Positions 1 through 6,371 of a stretch of 10,650 nt of DNA are shown here, piece by piece (within the stretch, counting starts at the first letter, position 1; every line of letters starts with the position of its first letter). The position numbers and the translations under genes were made by a program. The notes beneath the pieces are model-generated. The model saw only the letters and a program-made list of their open reading frames with translations, had not been told where the DNA came from and ran no database searches. Source of the stretch: an uncultured Christensenellaceae bacterium (GTDB lineage: Bacteria; Bacillota; Clostridia; Christensenellales; Pumilibacteraceae). The stretch is taken from contig CAJUQF010000054.1 of assembly GCA_910588315.1 (NCBI GenBank), positions 1,143 to 11,792 on the forward strand, read 5' to 3'.

Positions 1-2
1 CG

Positions 3-605
3 GATTTTACGGACAAAAAGGCTTTTGCTCCGTTGGAATACAGATATGCGGGTAAGTTATTTAACACGTATTTGGTGTTGGAGAGCGGTGATAACTGTTA
101 CTTTATAGACCAGCATGCCGCGCATGAAAAACTGCTGTACGATAAACTATTGCACGACTACGAATCTAAAAGAATGCAAACGCAACCGCTTATGATACCG
201 TTTGTATTCGATGTGTCTGCCACCGATGCAGAGGCTTTAAACGAAAACATCGATCTACTCGCGGATTGCGGGTTTGGCATTACGCCTTTCGGGGAATATA
301 CATTTACAATGTCGCATTTACCTTATGAATGTGCCGGCATAGATTTACAGTCTTTTATTTCGGATCTGCTGTTACTTATCAATTCACGCGATAAAAGCCC
401 GATGATACTTAAAGAACGACTTATGCAAGCGGCTTGTAAAGCAGCGGTCAAAGGCGAAATAGACGATCTCGGTCAATCCGAGATCGACGCGTTGCTTTCG
501 GAAATGACGGCTAAAAACATCACGTTATTTTGCCCGCACGGTAGACCGATCGCAGTCAGCTTTTCCAAAAAGGAGATAGAAAAGTGGTTCAAGCGCATCG
601 TGTAA
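3..605 (+). CDS. mutL: DNA mismatch repair protein MutL, C-terminal part (5' end outside window)
   Basis: The reading frame is open from the window edge, so this is the last 200 residues of a longer protein (MutL is usually 600–700 aa); the TTG at 33 is internal, not a start. The segment is the dimerisation and endonuclease domain. Numbering from base 3, it shows the metal-site motif DQHAAHEKLLYD (36–47), a probable beta-clamp-binding motif QPLMIP (61–66, compare QEMIVP in Bacillus MutL), an ACK motif (144–146), CPHGRP (177–182) and the C-terminal FKR (196–198). These mark the nicking type of MutL, which cuts the strand to be repaired in organisms without MutH. One oddity is that the last residue of the DQHA(X)2E(X)4E motif is Asp, not Glu. 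The end of the gene overlaps miaA by 22 bases. mutS is expected upstream, outside the window. Confidence 0.95.
   Translation, partial: DFTDKKAFAPLEYRYAGKLFNTYLVLESGDNCYFIDQHAAHEKLLYDKLLHDYESKRMQTQPLMIPFVFDVSATDAEALNENIDLLADCGFGITPFGEYTFTMSHLPYECAGIDLQSFISDLLLLINSRDKSPMILKERLMQAACKAAVKGEIDDLGQSEIDALLSEMTAKNITLFCPHGRPIAVSFSKKEIEKWFKRIV
570..576 (+). promoter_or_regulatory. Ribosome binding site fixing the miaA GTG start
   Basis: AAGGAGA lies seven bases before GTG at 584, inside the mutL coding region. It is the best Shine-Dalgarno match near the beginning of the miaA frame. The start it selects leaves nine residues before the AIVGCTSVGKS P-loop segment, as is usual for MiaA. Confidence 0.7.
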
Positions 606-1492
606 AAACCGTTGCCATAGTTGGATGCACTTCCGTCGGAAAATCCGATATAGCCGTAAAACTTGCGCGTGAAATCGGTGGAGAGATCATAAGCGCCGAT
701 TCCATGCAAATTTATCGCGGATTCGATATAGGGACAGGAAAACTTTCACGTAAGGATATGTGCGGCGTTGCGCACCATATGATCGACATAGCCGATGGCG
801 ACGCCGATTTTTCGGTAGGCGATTATGTGGAAAGTGCAAAGAAAATCATCTACGATATTTCGGTTCGTGGGAAATTACCGCTCATAGTGGGCGGAACCGG
901 ATTGTACGTCAATGCACTGTTTTCCGGCTGTAATTTTGCTGATTCGCCCAAAGACGTCGATATGCGTAACGTTTTGAAACTCGCATCGCATTTCTTCGGC
1001 GGCAATATTATGCACAAATTACTACGCAATATCGATGAACAATCCGCGTGCAATATATCCGAAAACGACACAAAACGGATAATACGCGCACTTGAAATAT
1101 ATTTGTCGAGCGGAAAAACAAAAACCGATGCCGTCAAAACGGAAAAACCGTACGACGACTTAACCGTAGTATTGACGTTGCCGCGCGATATCTTATACGA
1201 ACGAATCAACAACAGAGTACACAAAATGTTCGATGACGGACTTATCGACGAAGTCAACGGGCTTATGCGTTTTAAGAATTGCGGATCGATGCAAGCGCTC
1301 GGATACAAACAGATAGCGGAAAATCCCGGATCTTCGCGTATAATGCTCGAAGAGTTGACCGCGCAAAAAACGCGAAACTACGCCAAGCGACAAATAACGT
1401 ATTTTAAAAATATCAAACTAAACAAAGTGTTTATCGACGCTCGAGACTATGAGCTCATAAAGAGTACGGTAACACGATTCACGGAGTCATAA
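584..1492 (+). CDS. miaA: tRNA dimethylallyltransferase MiaA
   Basis: MiaA transfers a dimethylallyl group from dimethylallyl pyrophosphate to N6 of adenosine 37, next to the anticodon of tRNAs that read UNN codons, which improves decoding. The 302-aa protein has normal family length. Visible motifs in order are the P-loop GCTSVGKS (14–21), DSMQIYRGFDIGTGK (39–53, with D39 the likely catalytic base), the HHMIDI segment (64–69), GGTGLY (103–108), ALGYKQI (238–244) and NYAKRQITYF (265–274). The last is usually KRQ-TWFR; here it reads ITYFK, so Trp-to-Tyr and Arg-to-Lys changes are present, and the P-loop has Cys-Thr-Ser where Pro-Thr-Ala is common. The GTG start is supported by AAGGAGA at 570–576. 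It overlaps mutL by 22 bases and touches the next gene by one base, so the three are probably one operon, as in many Bacillota. Confidence 0.96.
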   Translation: MVQAHRVKTVAIVGCTSVGKSDIAVKLAREIGGEIISADSMQIYRGFDIGTGKLSRKDMCGVAHHMIDIADGDADFSVGDYVESAKKIIYDISVRGKLPLIVGGTGLYVNALFSGCNFADSPKDVDMRNVLKLASHFFGGNIMHKLLRNIDEQSACNISENDTKRIIRALEIYLSSGKTKTDAVKTEKPYDDLTVVLTLPRDILYERINNRVHKMFDDGLIDEVNGLMRFKNCGSMQALGYKQIAENPGSSRIMLEELTAQKTRNYAKRQITYFKNIKLNKVFIDARDYELIKSTVTRFTES

Positions 1493-2691
1493 TGAATAAA
1501 CATATCACCACCGCACTCGATAAATTGAACGAAAGATTTAAGCAAGTGGACGACACGGCACTGCATAATCAAAATAAAGTCCTGAATGCTTTTATCGAAA
1601 ATCGTATTGCACTAAGGCATTTTGCGCCTACAAGCGGGTACGGTTACGATGACGTCGGCAGGGACACGCTCAATAAACTTTTCTCGGATATCTTTCAAAC
1701 GGAAGACGGTATCGTGTCACCGCTGATAACGTCGGGGACGCATGCGCTATCGATAGCTCTATTCGGATTGCTTCGTCCCGGGCAAACGTTGCTGTGCGCG
1801 ACCGGAAAACCGTACGATACGCTTAACGACGTTATTTTTGGCGACGGGATAGGCTCTTTAAAGGACTTTAACATTAAATGCGTGATTGTACCGCTATCGG
1901 ACGGAAAGCCCGATATAGCGGCGATAAAGACGCAAATTACGGCTTGTAAGCCGGACGTTTTCATGATACAGCGTTCACGCGGATACGATATGCGTCCGGC
2001 GCTTTCCGTGGCTCAGATAAACGATTTGGTCGCACTTGCTCCGCAAGGTTGTAAAACCATGGTGGATAACTGTTACGGTGAGTTTACCGAAAAGACCGAA
2101 CCGAAAGCAGACGCGCTTGTCGGTTCGCTTATAAAAAATCCCGGCGGCGGAATAGCTCCGACAGGCGGATATATTTGCGGAAGCAGGGCGGCGATAAAAC
2201 AAATAGAAAGTCGTTTCACGGCTCCGTCGATAGGACGTGAAGTAGGTTCGTATGCTGCGGATTACAGACCGTTTTATCAAGGACTTTTTACCGCGCCGCA
2301 CACCGTTGCGCAAAGCGTAAAAACCGCACTGCTGTTTTCTCGGCTTTTTTCCGATCTCGGTTATGAAACACTTCCGAAACCGTCCGATCCAATAGACGAT
2401 ATTATCTGTTCCATCGCTTTCGGTGACGAGAAAAAGCTTATCGACTTTTGTAAAACCATACAGAGCGTTTCGCCGGTCGACAGTTTTGCCATACCGGAAC
2501 CTTGGGATATGCCGGGATATAACGATAAGATAATCATGGCGGCAGGCGCTTTCGTACAAGGCGCATCAATAGAGCTTTCATGCGACGCGCCGATACGTCC
2601 GCCTTACACGGCGTATCTTCAGGGCGGAATAACTTTCGAACACGGAATCATCGCGGCAGAACGATGTCTGGCTGCGCTCGGAATTTTTTGA
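1492..2691 (+). CDS. ynbB: YnbB-like PLP-dependent enzyme (methionine gamma-lyase / aluminium-resistance family)
   Basis: This 399-aa protein belongs to the fold-type I PLP enzymes annotated as aluminium resistance protein or methionine gamma-lyase family (B. subtilis YnbB). Recognisable parts are the N-terminal F-P-SGYGYDD-GRDTL region (45–60), TSGTHAL (80–86), which should hold the cofactor phosphate, IQRSRGYDMRP (159–169), the cofactor Asp192 in VDNCYGEF, and the Schiff-base Lys215 in GSLIKNPGGG, followed by TGGYICG. The C-terminal PYTAYLQGG (371–379) is also typical. The true substrate of this family is poorly established; carbon–sulfur lyase activity is only the family-level suggestion. 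The ATG overlaps the miaA TAA stop by one base (TAATG), with GGAG five bases before the start. B. subtilis ynbB also lies in the miaA neighbourhood, though hfq and hflX are missing between them here. Confidence 0.9.
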   Translation: MNKHITTALDKLNERFKQVDDTALHNQNKVLNAFIENRIALRHFAPTSGYGYDDVGRDTLNKLFSDIFQTEDGIVSPLITSGTHALSIALFGLLRPGQTLLCATGKPYDTLNDVIFGDGIGSLKDFNIKCVIVPLSDGKPDIAAIKTQITACKPDVFMIQRSRGYDMRPALSVAQINDLVALAPQGCKTMVDNCYGEFTEKTEPKADALVGSLIKNPGGGIAPTGGYICGSRAAIKQIESRFTAPSIGREVGSYAADYRPFYQGLFTAPHTVAQSVKTALLFSRLFSDLGYETLPKPSDPIDDIICSIAFGDEKKLIDFCKTIQSVSPVDSFAIPEPWDMPGYNDKIIMAAGAFVQGASIELSCDAPIRPPYTAYLQGGITFEHGIIAAERCLAALGIF

Positions 2692-2706
2692 TAATCATAT
2701 ACACTT

Positions 2707-2727
2707 AATCAAAATCACTTGATTTTT
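2707..2727 (+). terminator. Weak candidate terminator after the mutL–miaA–ynbB operon
   Basis: AATCAA (2707–2712) can pair with TTGATT (2719–2724) around a six-base loop, and three further T residues follow, giving a five-T run. The stem is short and AT-rich, and it overlaps the proposed -35 box of the enolase promoter. It could end the upstream transcript inefficiently, or be a chance feature of AT-rich intergenic DNA. Confidence 0.25.
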
Positions 2728-2747
2728 CGATATTATTGTGATATGCT
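2719..2747 (+). promoter_or_regulatory. Candidate sigma-A-type promoter for eno
   Basis: The -35 box is TTGATT (2719–2724), followed by a 17-base spacer and the -10 box TATGCT (2742–2747). TG at 2739–2740 gives an extended -10 (TGATATGCT). Each hexamer matches consensus at four of six positions. The predicted transcript would have a 5' leader of roughly 30 bases before the enolase start. The promoter would uncouple eno from the repair/tRNA operon upstream. Confidence 0.55.
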
Positions 2748-2785
2748 TTAAAAGGTAAATCCAAATATACATTTAAGGAGATATT

Positions 2786-4081
2786 ATGTCGGAATTGAAG
2801 ATCAAAAAAGTTGTCGGCAGAGAAATTATAGACTCTCGCGGCAATCCTACGGTAGAAGCAGAAGTCGAACTTGAGAACGGCGTTATCGGCAGAGGCGCAT
2901 CCCCGTCCGGCGCATCCACGGGCGAGTTCGAGGCTATAGAGCTTCGCGACGGAGATAAGACCAGATTCGGCGGTAAAGGCGTCGCAAAGGCCGTTGCCAA
3001 CGTCAACACTACTATCAACGAAGCGCTCAAAGGCGTTGATGCGTTCGACACGTACAAAGTAGATAAAGTTATGCTCGACGCCGACGGCACCGAAAACAAA
3101 TCCAAGCTCGGTGCAAACGCTATTCTTGCAGTTTCGATCGCAGCGGCAAAAGCGGCAGCACAGGCGCTTAACATCCCGCTTTACCGTTTCTTCGGCGGCA
3201 GCGCGTCCACTCGTTTGCCCGTTCCCATGATGAATATTTTGAACGGCGGCGCGCATGCGACAAATACCGTCGACGTGCAGGAATTCATGATCATGCCCGT
3301 CGGTGCAAAATCTTTTGCTGAAGGTTTGCGCTGGTGTACGGAAGTTTTCCACACTCTTCAATCGCTTTTGAAGAGCAAAAATCTTGCAACTTCGGTAGGC
3401 GACGAAGGCGGGTTTGCGCCCAATCTCGCAAGCGACGAAGAGGCTATCAAAAATATTCTCGAAGCAGTTAAAAAAGCAGGATTTAAAGAAGGCACGGATT
3501 TCGTTCTTGCAATGGACGCCGCCGCGAGCGAATGGAAAGGCGCAAAGAAAGGCGAATACCGCATGCCCAAAGCCAATAAAGTTCTTACCACTGCCGAACT
3601 TATCAATCATTGGAAAGAACTCACCGAGAAATATCCCATTTATTCGCTCGAAGACGGATTGGACGAAGAAGATTGGGAAGGCTGGCAGAAACTCACCGAT
3701 ACGCTCGGCAAAAGAGTACAGCTTGTCGGCGACGATCTTTTCGTAACTAACGTAAAACGTTTGCAGAAAGGCATTGATCTTCATTGCGGAAACTCCATCC
3801 TCATCAAACTCAACCAGATCGGTTCGGTTTCCGAGACTATGGAAGCGATTAAACTCGCACAGCGCAACGGCTACACTTCGGTCGTTTCGCATCGCAGCGG
3901 CGAGACCGAAGATACGACCATTGCCGATCTTGCAGTCGCAATGAACGCGGGTCAGATCAAAACCGGTGCGCCGAGCCGTTCCGAGCGCGTTGCAAAGTAC
4001 AACCAACTTCTTCGTATCGAAGATGCTTTGGGCGTTGCGGCAGATTATCCCGGAATCAAAGCTTTTAATATCAACCGCTGA
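2786..4081 (+). CDS. eno: Enolase (phosphopyruvate hydratase)
   Basis: Enolase converts 2-phosphoglycerate to phosphoenolpyruvate in cytosolic glycolysis. The 431-aa length is typical for bacteria. Visible sites are the flexible loop with SGASTGEFEA (41–50), H157 in GGAH, catalytic acid Glu207 in GDEGGFAP, magnesium ligands Asp244 (AMDAA), Glu289 (SLED) and Asp316 (VGDD), catalytic base Lys341 in the signature ILIKLNQIGS, SHRSGET (368–374) and Lys392 in IKTGAPSRSE. AAGGAG at 2775–2780 lies five bases before the ATG. Codon use differs from the neighbours: the exactly opposite antisense frame is open throughout, which means enolase contains no TTA, CTA or TCA codon in 431, whereas TTA is common in the flanking genes. 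This fits a very highly expressed gene. A promoter candidate precedes it and a strong terminator follows 20 bases after the stop, so it is probably monocistronic. Confidence 0.99.
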   Translation: MSELKIKKVVGREIIDSRGNPTVEAEVELENGVIGRGASPSGASTGEFEAIELRDGDKTRFGGKGVAKAVANVNTTINEALKGVDAFDTYKVDKVMLDADGTENKSKLGANAILAVSIAAAKAAAQALNIPLYRFFGGSASTRLPVPMMNILNGGAHATNTVDVQEFMIMPVGAKSFAEGLRWCTEVFHTLQSLLKSKNLATSVGDEGGFAPNLASDEEAIKNILEAVKKAGFKEGTDFVLAMDAAASEWKGAKKGEYRMPKANKVLTTAELINHWKELTEKYPIYSLEDGLDEEDWEGWQKLTDTLGKRVQLVGDDLFVTNVKRLQKGIDLHCGNSILIKLNQIGSVSETMEAIKLAQRNGYTSVVSHRSGETEDTTIADLAVAMNAGQIKTGAPSRSERVAKYNQLLRIEDALGVAADYPGIKAFNINR

Positions 4082-4100
4082 TCGTAATACTCGACCTAAT

Positions 4101-4136
4101 AAAGCGATACCGTGCATGTGTGCGGTATCGCTTTTT
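4101..4136 (+). terminator. Rho-independent terminator of eno
   Basis: A perfect 12-bp stem is formed by AAAGCGATACCG (4101–4112) and CGGTATCGCTTT (4123–4134) around a 10-base loop, and ends in a run of five T residues (4132–4136). It begins 20 bases after the enolase stop. The A-run on the left arm means it could also stop transcripts from the opposite strand. Confidence 0.9.
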
Positions 4137-4169
4137 AAGTTGAGATACGAAAAATATCAACAAGCGGCG

Positions 4170-4189
4170 ATAATCGATAATTAGATTAT
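4170..4189. promoter_or_regulatory. Inverted repeat just upstream of the HIT-operon promoter
   Basis: ATAATC (4170–4175) and GATTAT (4184–4189) form a six-base inverted repeat with an eight-base spacer, ending at the first base of the -35 box at 4189. It is in the right place for an operator, but the stretch is AT-rich and such repeats arise by chance. It does not match the Spo0A box (TTCGACA / TGTCGAA). Confidence 0.2.
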
Positions 4190-4217
4190 TGCAAAAAAAA
4201 GAAAATAGTGCTATAAT
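4189..4217 (+). promoter_or_regulatory. Strong sigma-A-type promoter for the HIT–regulator–nifS–thiI operon
   Basis: The -35 box is TTGCAA (4189–4194, five of six consensus bases), followed by a 17-base spacer and the -10 box TATAAT (4212–4217, six of six). TG at 4209–4210 makes it an extended -10. Transcription would start near 4224, giving a leader of about 28 bases. It is the only clear promoter seen before the run of eight tightly packed genes that ends at 10524. Confidence 0.8.
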
Positions 4218-4251
4218 ATAAAAAATATAAATATAGCGATGGGTAAAGGCT

Positions 4252-4605
4252 ATGGAAGATTGTATATTTTGTAAAATAATCAAAGGCGAAATACCGTCAA
4301 AAAGATTTTATGAAGACGATTTAATGATCGTAATAGAGGATATCTCACCGAAAGCGGTTAAACATTATCTCGCCATTCCGAAAAAACATTATAAGCTGTT
4401 TTCGGATATGTCGGATTCCGATGCCGAAGAACTCGGCGCTTGTATAAAGAAAATAGGCGATATCGCGCCGTCTTTGGGCTTGGAGAACGGATTTCGTTTT
4501 ATAATAAATCAAGGCGATGACGCCGAACAAACGGTTTTCCATCTTCACATGCACCTTATAGGCGGACAAAAGCTCTATTCCTGCGATTACAGAAACCATG
4601 ACTGA
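4252..4605 (+). CDS. HIT-family (histidine triad) nucleotide-binding protein
   Basis: This 117-aa protein has the layout of HINT-type purine nucleotide phosphoramidases, cytosolic enzymes that hydrolyse AMP–lysine-type phosphoramidates and bind nucleoside monophosphates. The N-terminus carries a Cys-X2-Cys (C4, C7) in DCIFCKIIKGEIPS, often part of a zinc site. AIPKKHY (41–47) follows, then NQG (86–88) and the catalytic triad HLHMHLIGG (H97, H99, H101). Length is normal. The region before the ATG has only a weak Shine-Dalgarno match (AAAGG at 4245–4249). Its stop overlaps the next start by eight bases (ATGACTGA), so translation of the following gene may depend on it. The true in vivo substrate is unknown for most bacterial members. 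Confidence 0.93.
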   Translation: MEDCIFCKIIKGEIPSKRFYEDDLMIVIEDISPKAVKHYLAIPKKHYKLFSDMSDSDAEELGACIKKIGDIAPSLGLENGFRFIINQGDDAEQTVFHLHMHLIGGQKLYSCDYRNHD

Positions 4606-5170
4606 TTTAATCGTACGGCAAAAAACAGCGCCGCAATACGATAAAACATTTTTATCCAATGTCGCTCACAGTATGATCGCGCACTCATCGTTGCTCGGAT
4701 CCTTAATTGCTCCGGAAACGGAAATTATGGATTTTGACGAAAGAGTACGCGAGCAGGTCGAAATTTTCGAACGTGAATCGTCGGCTTTGTTGCGTTTGCA
4801 ACCGAATGAATATCGTACGAAACGCTATGAACTGCGAAGGCTATTTATAATCAAAACGTTGTTATTTGTAGGGGTCACCGCAAACGGCAACGGTTTTGCC
4901 GTTATTTCCGCTTTGATAGATACCTTATCAAACCGCCCGGAACTTGATTTGGATAATGTAATCGATAGTTTTGCCGTAGCGCACGGCGTCGCATCCAATA
5001 CGATCGGGAATATTATCGATAAGTGTATAAATATTTACAATGCCGATCTGAGCGATCGAGTTAAAAAACTTACCGGTACGGATCCGTTGACAACCAAAGA
5101 TGTGCTATGCGATTTGGCATTATATATACGCCATGAATATTTAAGCTCTATCGGAATGTATAATGAATGA
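4598..5170 (+). CDS. Orphan Spo0A C-terminal-domain-like protein, copy 1 (no receiver domain)
   Basis: This 190-aa soluble protein has no certain function. Residues 1–80 are mainly helical and charged and contain no receiver (no acidic pocket, no phospho-Asp segment). Residues about 82–181 follow the Spo0A effector domain by eye: IIKTLLFVGVTANGNGF lines up with IIHEIGVPAHIKGY of Spo0A, FAVAHGVASNTIGNIIDKCI with the helix-turn-helix IAKKFNTTASRVERAIRHAI, and PLTTKDVLCDLALYIRHEY with the closing helix PTNSEFIAMVADKLRLEH. The recognition helix (about 131–143) lacks the Arg, Glu and His residues that Spo0A uses on DNA. It also aligns with the next gene, so the two look like tandem paralogues. No clear Shine-Dalgarno sequence precedes the ATG, which lies inside the HIT gene; coupling is likely. 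It could be an altered DNA binder or a protein-interaction module. The family assignment is moderately sure, the role unknown. Confidence 0.65.
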   Translation: MTDLIVRQKTAPQYDKTFLSNVAHSMIAHSSLLGSLIAPETEIMDFDERVREQVEIFERESSALLRLQPNEYRTKRYELRRLFIIKTLLFVGVTANGNGFAVISALIDTLSNRPELDLDNVIDSFAVAHGVASNTIGNIIDKCINIYNADLSDRVKKLTGTDPLTTKDVLCDLALYIRHEYLSSIGMYNE

Positions 5171-5687
5171 TCTTTCAAATAATAAATATCTTGTCGGCAG
5201 GATAAAACCTCTTAAAGATTATAATTTGACGTCATATCTTCGCGGTGAGCCTATCGTGCCTCGTGACGGCGATGCGGATAAAATTTTTCTCACGGTATGC
5301 GATCTGCTGGCTTTGACGGGTTTTAAATTTCAATTTACCGGATTTCGATATATCGCATTACTGACGACACATTACTTGATCAAAAACGAATTCGATTTAA
5401 ACGCCGCACTCGACGATATTGCCAATATATGCGGTATGTCTTTGGGTTATGTAAAAGCAAATATAGACGGTATCTTGAAATCGAACAAAAAATTTATCCA
5501 TATTGCAAGCAAAATACTCGGAGAACACTTAAATATATCTGTACCGACCGCAGGGGACGCAGTCGAAATTCTCGGAGCCATATATAAAATACATTATAAC
5601 TATATTACGGCAGATGAAACATTGATATGCGATAACGATATTGCTGTAAATTTTCACAAATTGGGGGTGTATAATGGAAAACAGTGA
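5163..5687 (+). CDS. Orphan Spo0A C-terminal-domain-like protein, copy 2 (no receiver domain)
   Basis: This 174-aa soluble protein again has no receiver domain. Residues about 41–145 match the Spo0A effector layout: VCDLLALTGFKFQFTGFRYI (45–64) against the Spo0A segment IIHEIGVPAHIKGYLYL, IANICGMSLGYVKANIDGIL (86–105) against IAKKFNTTASRVERAIRHAI, and PTAGDAVEILGAIYKIHY (128–145) against PTNSEFIAMVADKLRLEH. Shared with copy 1 are a G-F pair, an E/F-DL-(N/D) segment near residue 78, a turn with Gly, and a T-(T/A)-x-D-(A/V) helix start. The Spo0A recognition-helix basic residues are again missing. A roughly 30-residue tail after the domain has no recognised motif. The gene overlaps copy 1 by eight bases and the response regulator by 14 bases, so the products are likely made together with the two-component system. 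Domain call moderate; function unknown. Confidence 0.68.
   Translation: MNDLSNNKYLVGRIKPLKDYNLTSYLRGEPIVPRDGDADKIFLTVCDLLALTGFKFQFTGFRYIALLTTHYLIKNEFDLNAALDDIANICGMSLGYVKANIDGILKSNKKFIHIASKILGEHLNISVPTAGDAVEILGAIYKIHYNYITADETLICDNDIAVNFHKLGVYNGKQ
5663..5669 (+). promoter_or_regulatory. Ribosome binding site of the response regulator gene
   Basis: GGGGGTG lies four bases before ATG 5674, inside the preceding coding region, and differs from GGAGGTG by one base. It is the only good Shine-Dalgarno sequence within the HIT-to-regulator gene run, so the regulator may be translated more independently than the two small proteins before it. Confidence 0.6.
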
Positions 5688-6363
5688 AAAAAAGATACGT
5701 ATACTTACGGTAGATGATGATGAAAACATATGCCGTCTTCTCGAACTGTACTTAAACAACAACGGCTTTGCCGCAGACTTTTGCAATGACGGACATACGG
5801 CGCTCGCGCAACTTTCTCAAAATCAATATGATGTTGTCGTACTCGATGTCATGATGCCGATAATGGACGGATTCGAAACACTTTCGAAACTGCGAGAGTT
5901 TTCCGATATACCGGTAATAATGTTGTCGGCAAGAGGCGAAGCGAACGACCGTATAACGGGACTCGATTACGGTGCCGACGATTACATAACAAAACCGTTC
6001 GAGCCTCAGGAGCTTATAGCACGTATACGCGCCGTCTTAAGACGTTCCAAGCAGGGGACCGAACCCAAAAGTGTTACGTTGTTTAATCTGACTGTAAATA
6101 TTACGGAATTTACCGTCACTCTTAACGGCGTTAAAGTAGATATGCCTCCGAAGGAAATAGAGTTACTTTATATGCTTGTCAAAACGCCCATGCACGTTTT
6201 TACGAGAGACGATCTTTTAAAGTCCATTTGGGGACAAGATTACTCCGGAGACTCGCGAACGGTTGACGTTCATATCAAACGTGTGCGTGAAAAGCTCGGA
6301 GACAATCCGAATTGGCGGCTTACTACGGTTTGGGGCGTCGGATATAAAATCGAAATAATTTAA
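5674..6363 (+). CDS. OmpR/PhoB-family response regulator (winged helix)
   Basis: This 229-aa cytosolic transcription regulator has a receiver domain (about 8–122) with acidic pocket Asp14/Asp15, phospho-acceptor Asp58 in VVVLDVMMP, Ser85 in VIMLSA and Lys107 in ITKPFEP; all key residues are present. The DNA-binding winged helix (about 134–229) shows PPKEIELLYML, a recognition helix in SRTVDVHIKRVREKLGD (194–210) and the wing TVWGVGYK (218–225). It resembles PhoP/WalR-type regulators of Bacillota, but the regulon cannot be read from here. The next gene is a histidine kinase eight bases downstream, its likely partner. The start overlaps the preceding gene by 14 bases and has a good Shine-Dalgarno sequence. 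Confidence 0.96.
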   Translation: MENSEKKIRILTVDDDENICRLLELYLNNNGFAADFCNDGHTALAQLSQNQYDVVVLDVMMPIMDGFETLSKLREFSDIPVIMLSARGEANDRITGLDYGADDYITKPFEPQELIARIRAVLRRSKQGTEPKSVTLFNLTVNITEFTVTLNGVKVDMPPKEIELLYMLVKTPMHVFTRDDLLKSIWGQDYSGDSRTVDVHIKRVREKLGDNPNWRLTTVWGVGYKIEII

Positions 6364-6371
6364 GGCTAATC

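Noticed and set aside
33..605. A TTG-started gene of 190 codons at the left edge
   Set aside because: The frame is open to the window edge and the sequence is internal to the MutL C-terminal domain, so the TTG is not a start.
1975..2559. A 194-codon minus-strand open frame opposite the YnbB-like gene
   Set aside because: It is fully covered by a gene with clear family motifs on the plus strand, and its translation has no recognisable domain.
2705..4117. A 470-codon open frame on the minus strand opposite enolase
   Set aside because: It lies in exact codon register with enolase and follows from the absence of TTA, CTA and TCA codons there. It begins inside the loop of the enolase terminator, and its translation is rich in Cys, Phe and Arg with no recognisable domain.
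4082..4251. Possible Spo0A boxes, small RNA or riboswitch in the eno–HIT intergenic region
   Set aside because: No TTCGACA-like element was found; CTCGACC at 4091–4097 is too different. The region is explained by a terminator and a promoter, and no conserved riboswitch core was seen.
4598..5687. The two small proteins as toxin–antitoxin, phage or conjugation genes
   Set aside because: They lack such motifs, sit in a housekeeping operon and resemble each other and the Spo0A effector domain instead.
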